Shown: piece by piece, positions 63,766-64,000 of the stretch
Position numbering within the stretch: position 1 is the stretch's first letter
Layout: every line of letters starts with the position of its first letter
NCBI GenBank assembly: GCA_026936325.1
Contig: JAPTHN010000038.1
Span: 434,001 to 498,000 of the forward strand
Direction: 5' to 3'
DNA from: Platynereis dumerilii
Lineage: Eukaryota > Annelida > Polychaeta > Phyllodocida > Nereididae
Length of the DNA stretch: 64,000 nucleotides
Translations under genes and position numbers: made by a program
The notes under the pieces: generated by a model
Seen by the model: only the letters and a program-made list of their open reading frames with translations
Told to the model about the DNA's origin: nothing
The model's database searches: none

Positions 63766-64000
63766 TATTTCTGGGGGGCAATCTTCACCAGTTAACCACG
63801 TGAAGAAAAACATGTGATAACTCTCAGTTATGTCATGAAGACAGTGAAGTGATAATCTGGTGAAGTTCATCACGCGGTTATCCTGTGAAAATGCTGGGGA
63901 GTTTTTTCACATGAAGAAAAACACGTGATAACTCTCAGTTATGTCATGAAGATGGTCTAGCGTTAATCTGGTGACATTCATCACGTGGTTATCCCGTGAA
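63766..64000. repeat. Second block of the CACGTG repeat, runs off the window
   Basis: Starts with the same GGGGGGCAATCTTCACCAGT unit, then shows two copies of an 85-110-bp unit containing CACGTGATAACTCTCAGTTA and GTTATCC(C/T)GTGAA. Its CACGTGATAACTCTC word is the reverse complement of GAGAGTTATCACGTG at about 63030, so the two blocks may be ends of one inverted-repeat element. Confidence 0.65.

Noticed and set aside
1-64000. LTR retroelements, CRISPR arrays, operons
   Set aside because: No long terminal direct repeats, no gag/pol/env-like frames, no CRISPR-type spacing and no bacterial gene layout were found.

Overview
The window reads as nuclear DNA of an invertebrate animal. It is AT-rich, its genes are split by many GT-AG introns, and it carries LINE, tRNA-SINE, Tc1/mariner-like and long-inverted-repeat DNA elements plus GATA microsatellites. 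Domain content (TSP1, TIL, VWC-like, C-terminal cystine knot) would suit a marine deuterostome or lophotrochozoan; I cannot name the species. No bacterial gene, CRISPR array, rRNA or intact tRNA gene was seen, and no LTR element or Polinton.

From about 60.5 kb down to 20.7 kb the minus strand holds the 3' part of one large gene for a secreted protein. I could chain 31 exons with matching phases and GT-AG borders into one open frame of 2,760 codons ending in a stop; the 5' end lies beyond the window. Its first part is a cassette repeated four times. Three small exons (248, 55 and 87 nt in every copy) encode a Cys-containing domain of about 130 residues that I do not recognise, and a fourth long exon encodes a (Pro-Gln-Ala)n spacer of 300 to 450 residues. 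A divergent related domain and a short Thr/Pro/Glu linker follow. The C-terminus then runs: VWC-like, TSP1, TSP1, TIL, VWC-like, TSP1, VWC-like, TSP1, TIL, VWC-like, CTCK. This order resembles SCO-spondin and gel-forming mucin tails.

Directly downstream, in the same orientation, is a 5.38-kb open stretch (20613 to 15233) of 1,792 codons that reads as a Gly/Asn-rich chain: GGGN repeats, then GGGNN repeats, then a Ser/Glu-containing end. It starts at a good splice acceptor 77 nt after the CTCK stop, ends in a stop and is followed by AATAAA. Its acceptor phase fits the donor of the last VWC-like exon but not the CTCK donor. The simplest reading is an alternative last exon that swaps the cystine knot for a silk-like tail; a separate neighbouring gene is the main alternative.

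The first 15 kb has no convincing host gene. It holds a broken Ulp1-protease/PHD-finger fragment, a family of nested palindromic elements (3.8-5.05 kb), a 2.77-kb element with roughly 500-bp inverted repeats whose empty target site survives near 10.26 kb, tandem repeats, a 914-bp inverted-repeat element, a tRNA-derived SINE and a LINE reverse-transcriptase fragment. The introns of the big gene contain further LINE ends, Tc1-like elements, a MITE family present in four copies (one split by a second transposon), and a very recent duplication of about 2.1 kb joining cassettes 2 and 3. The last kilobase is a repeat built on CACGTG-containing units that runs off the window.
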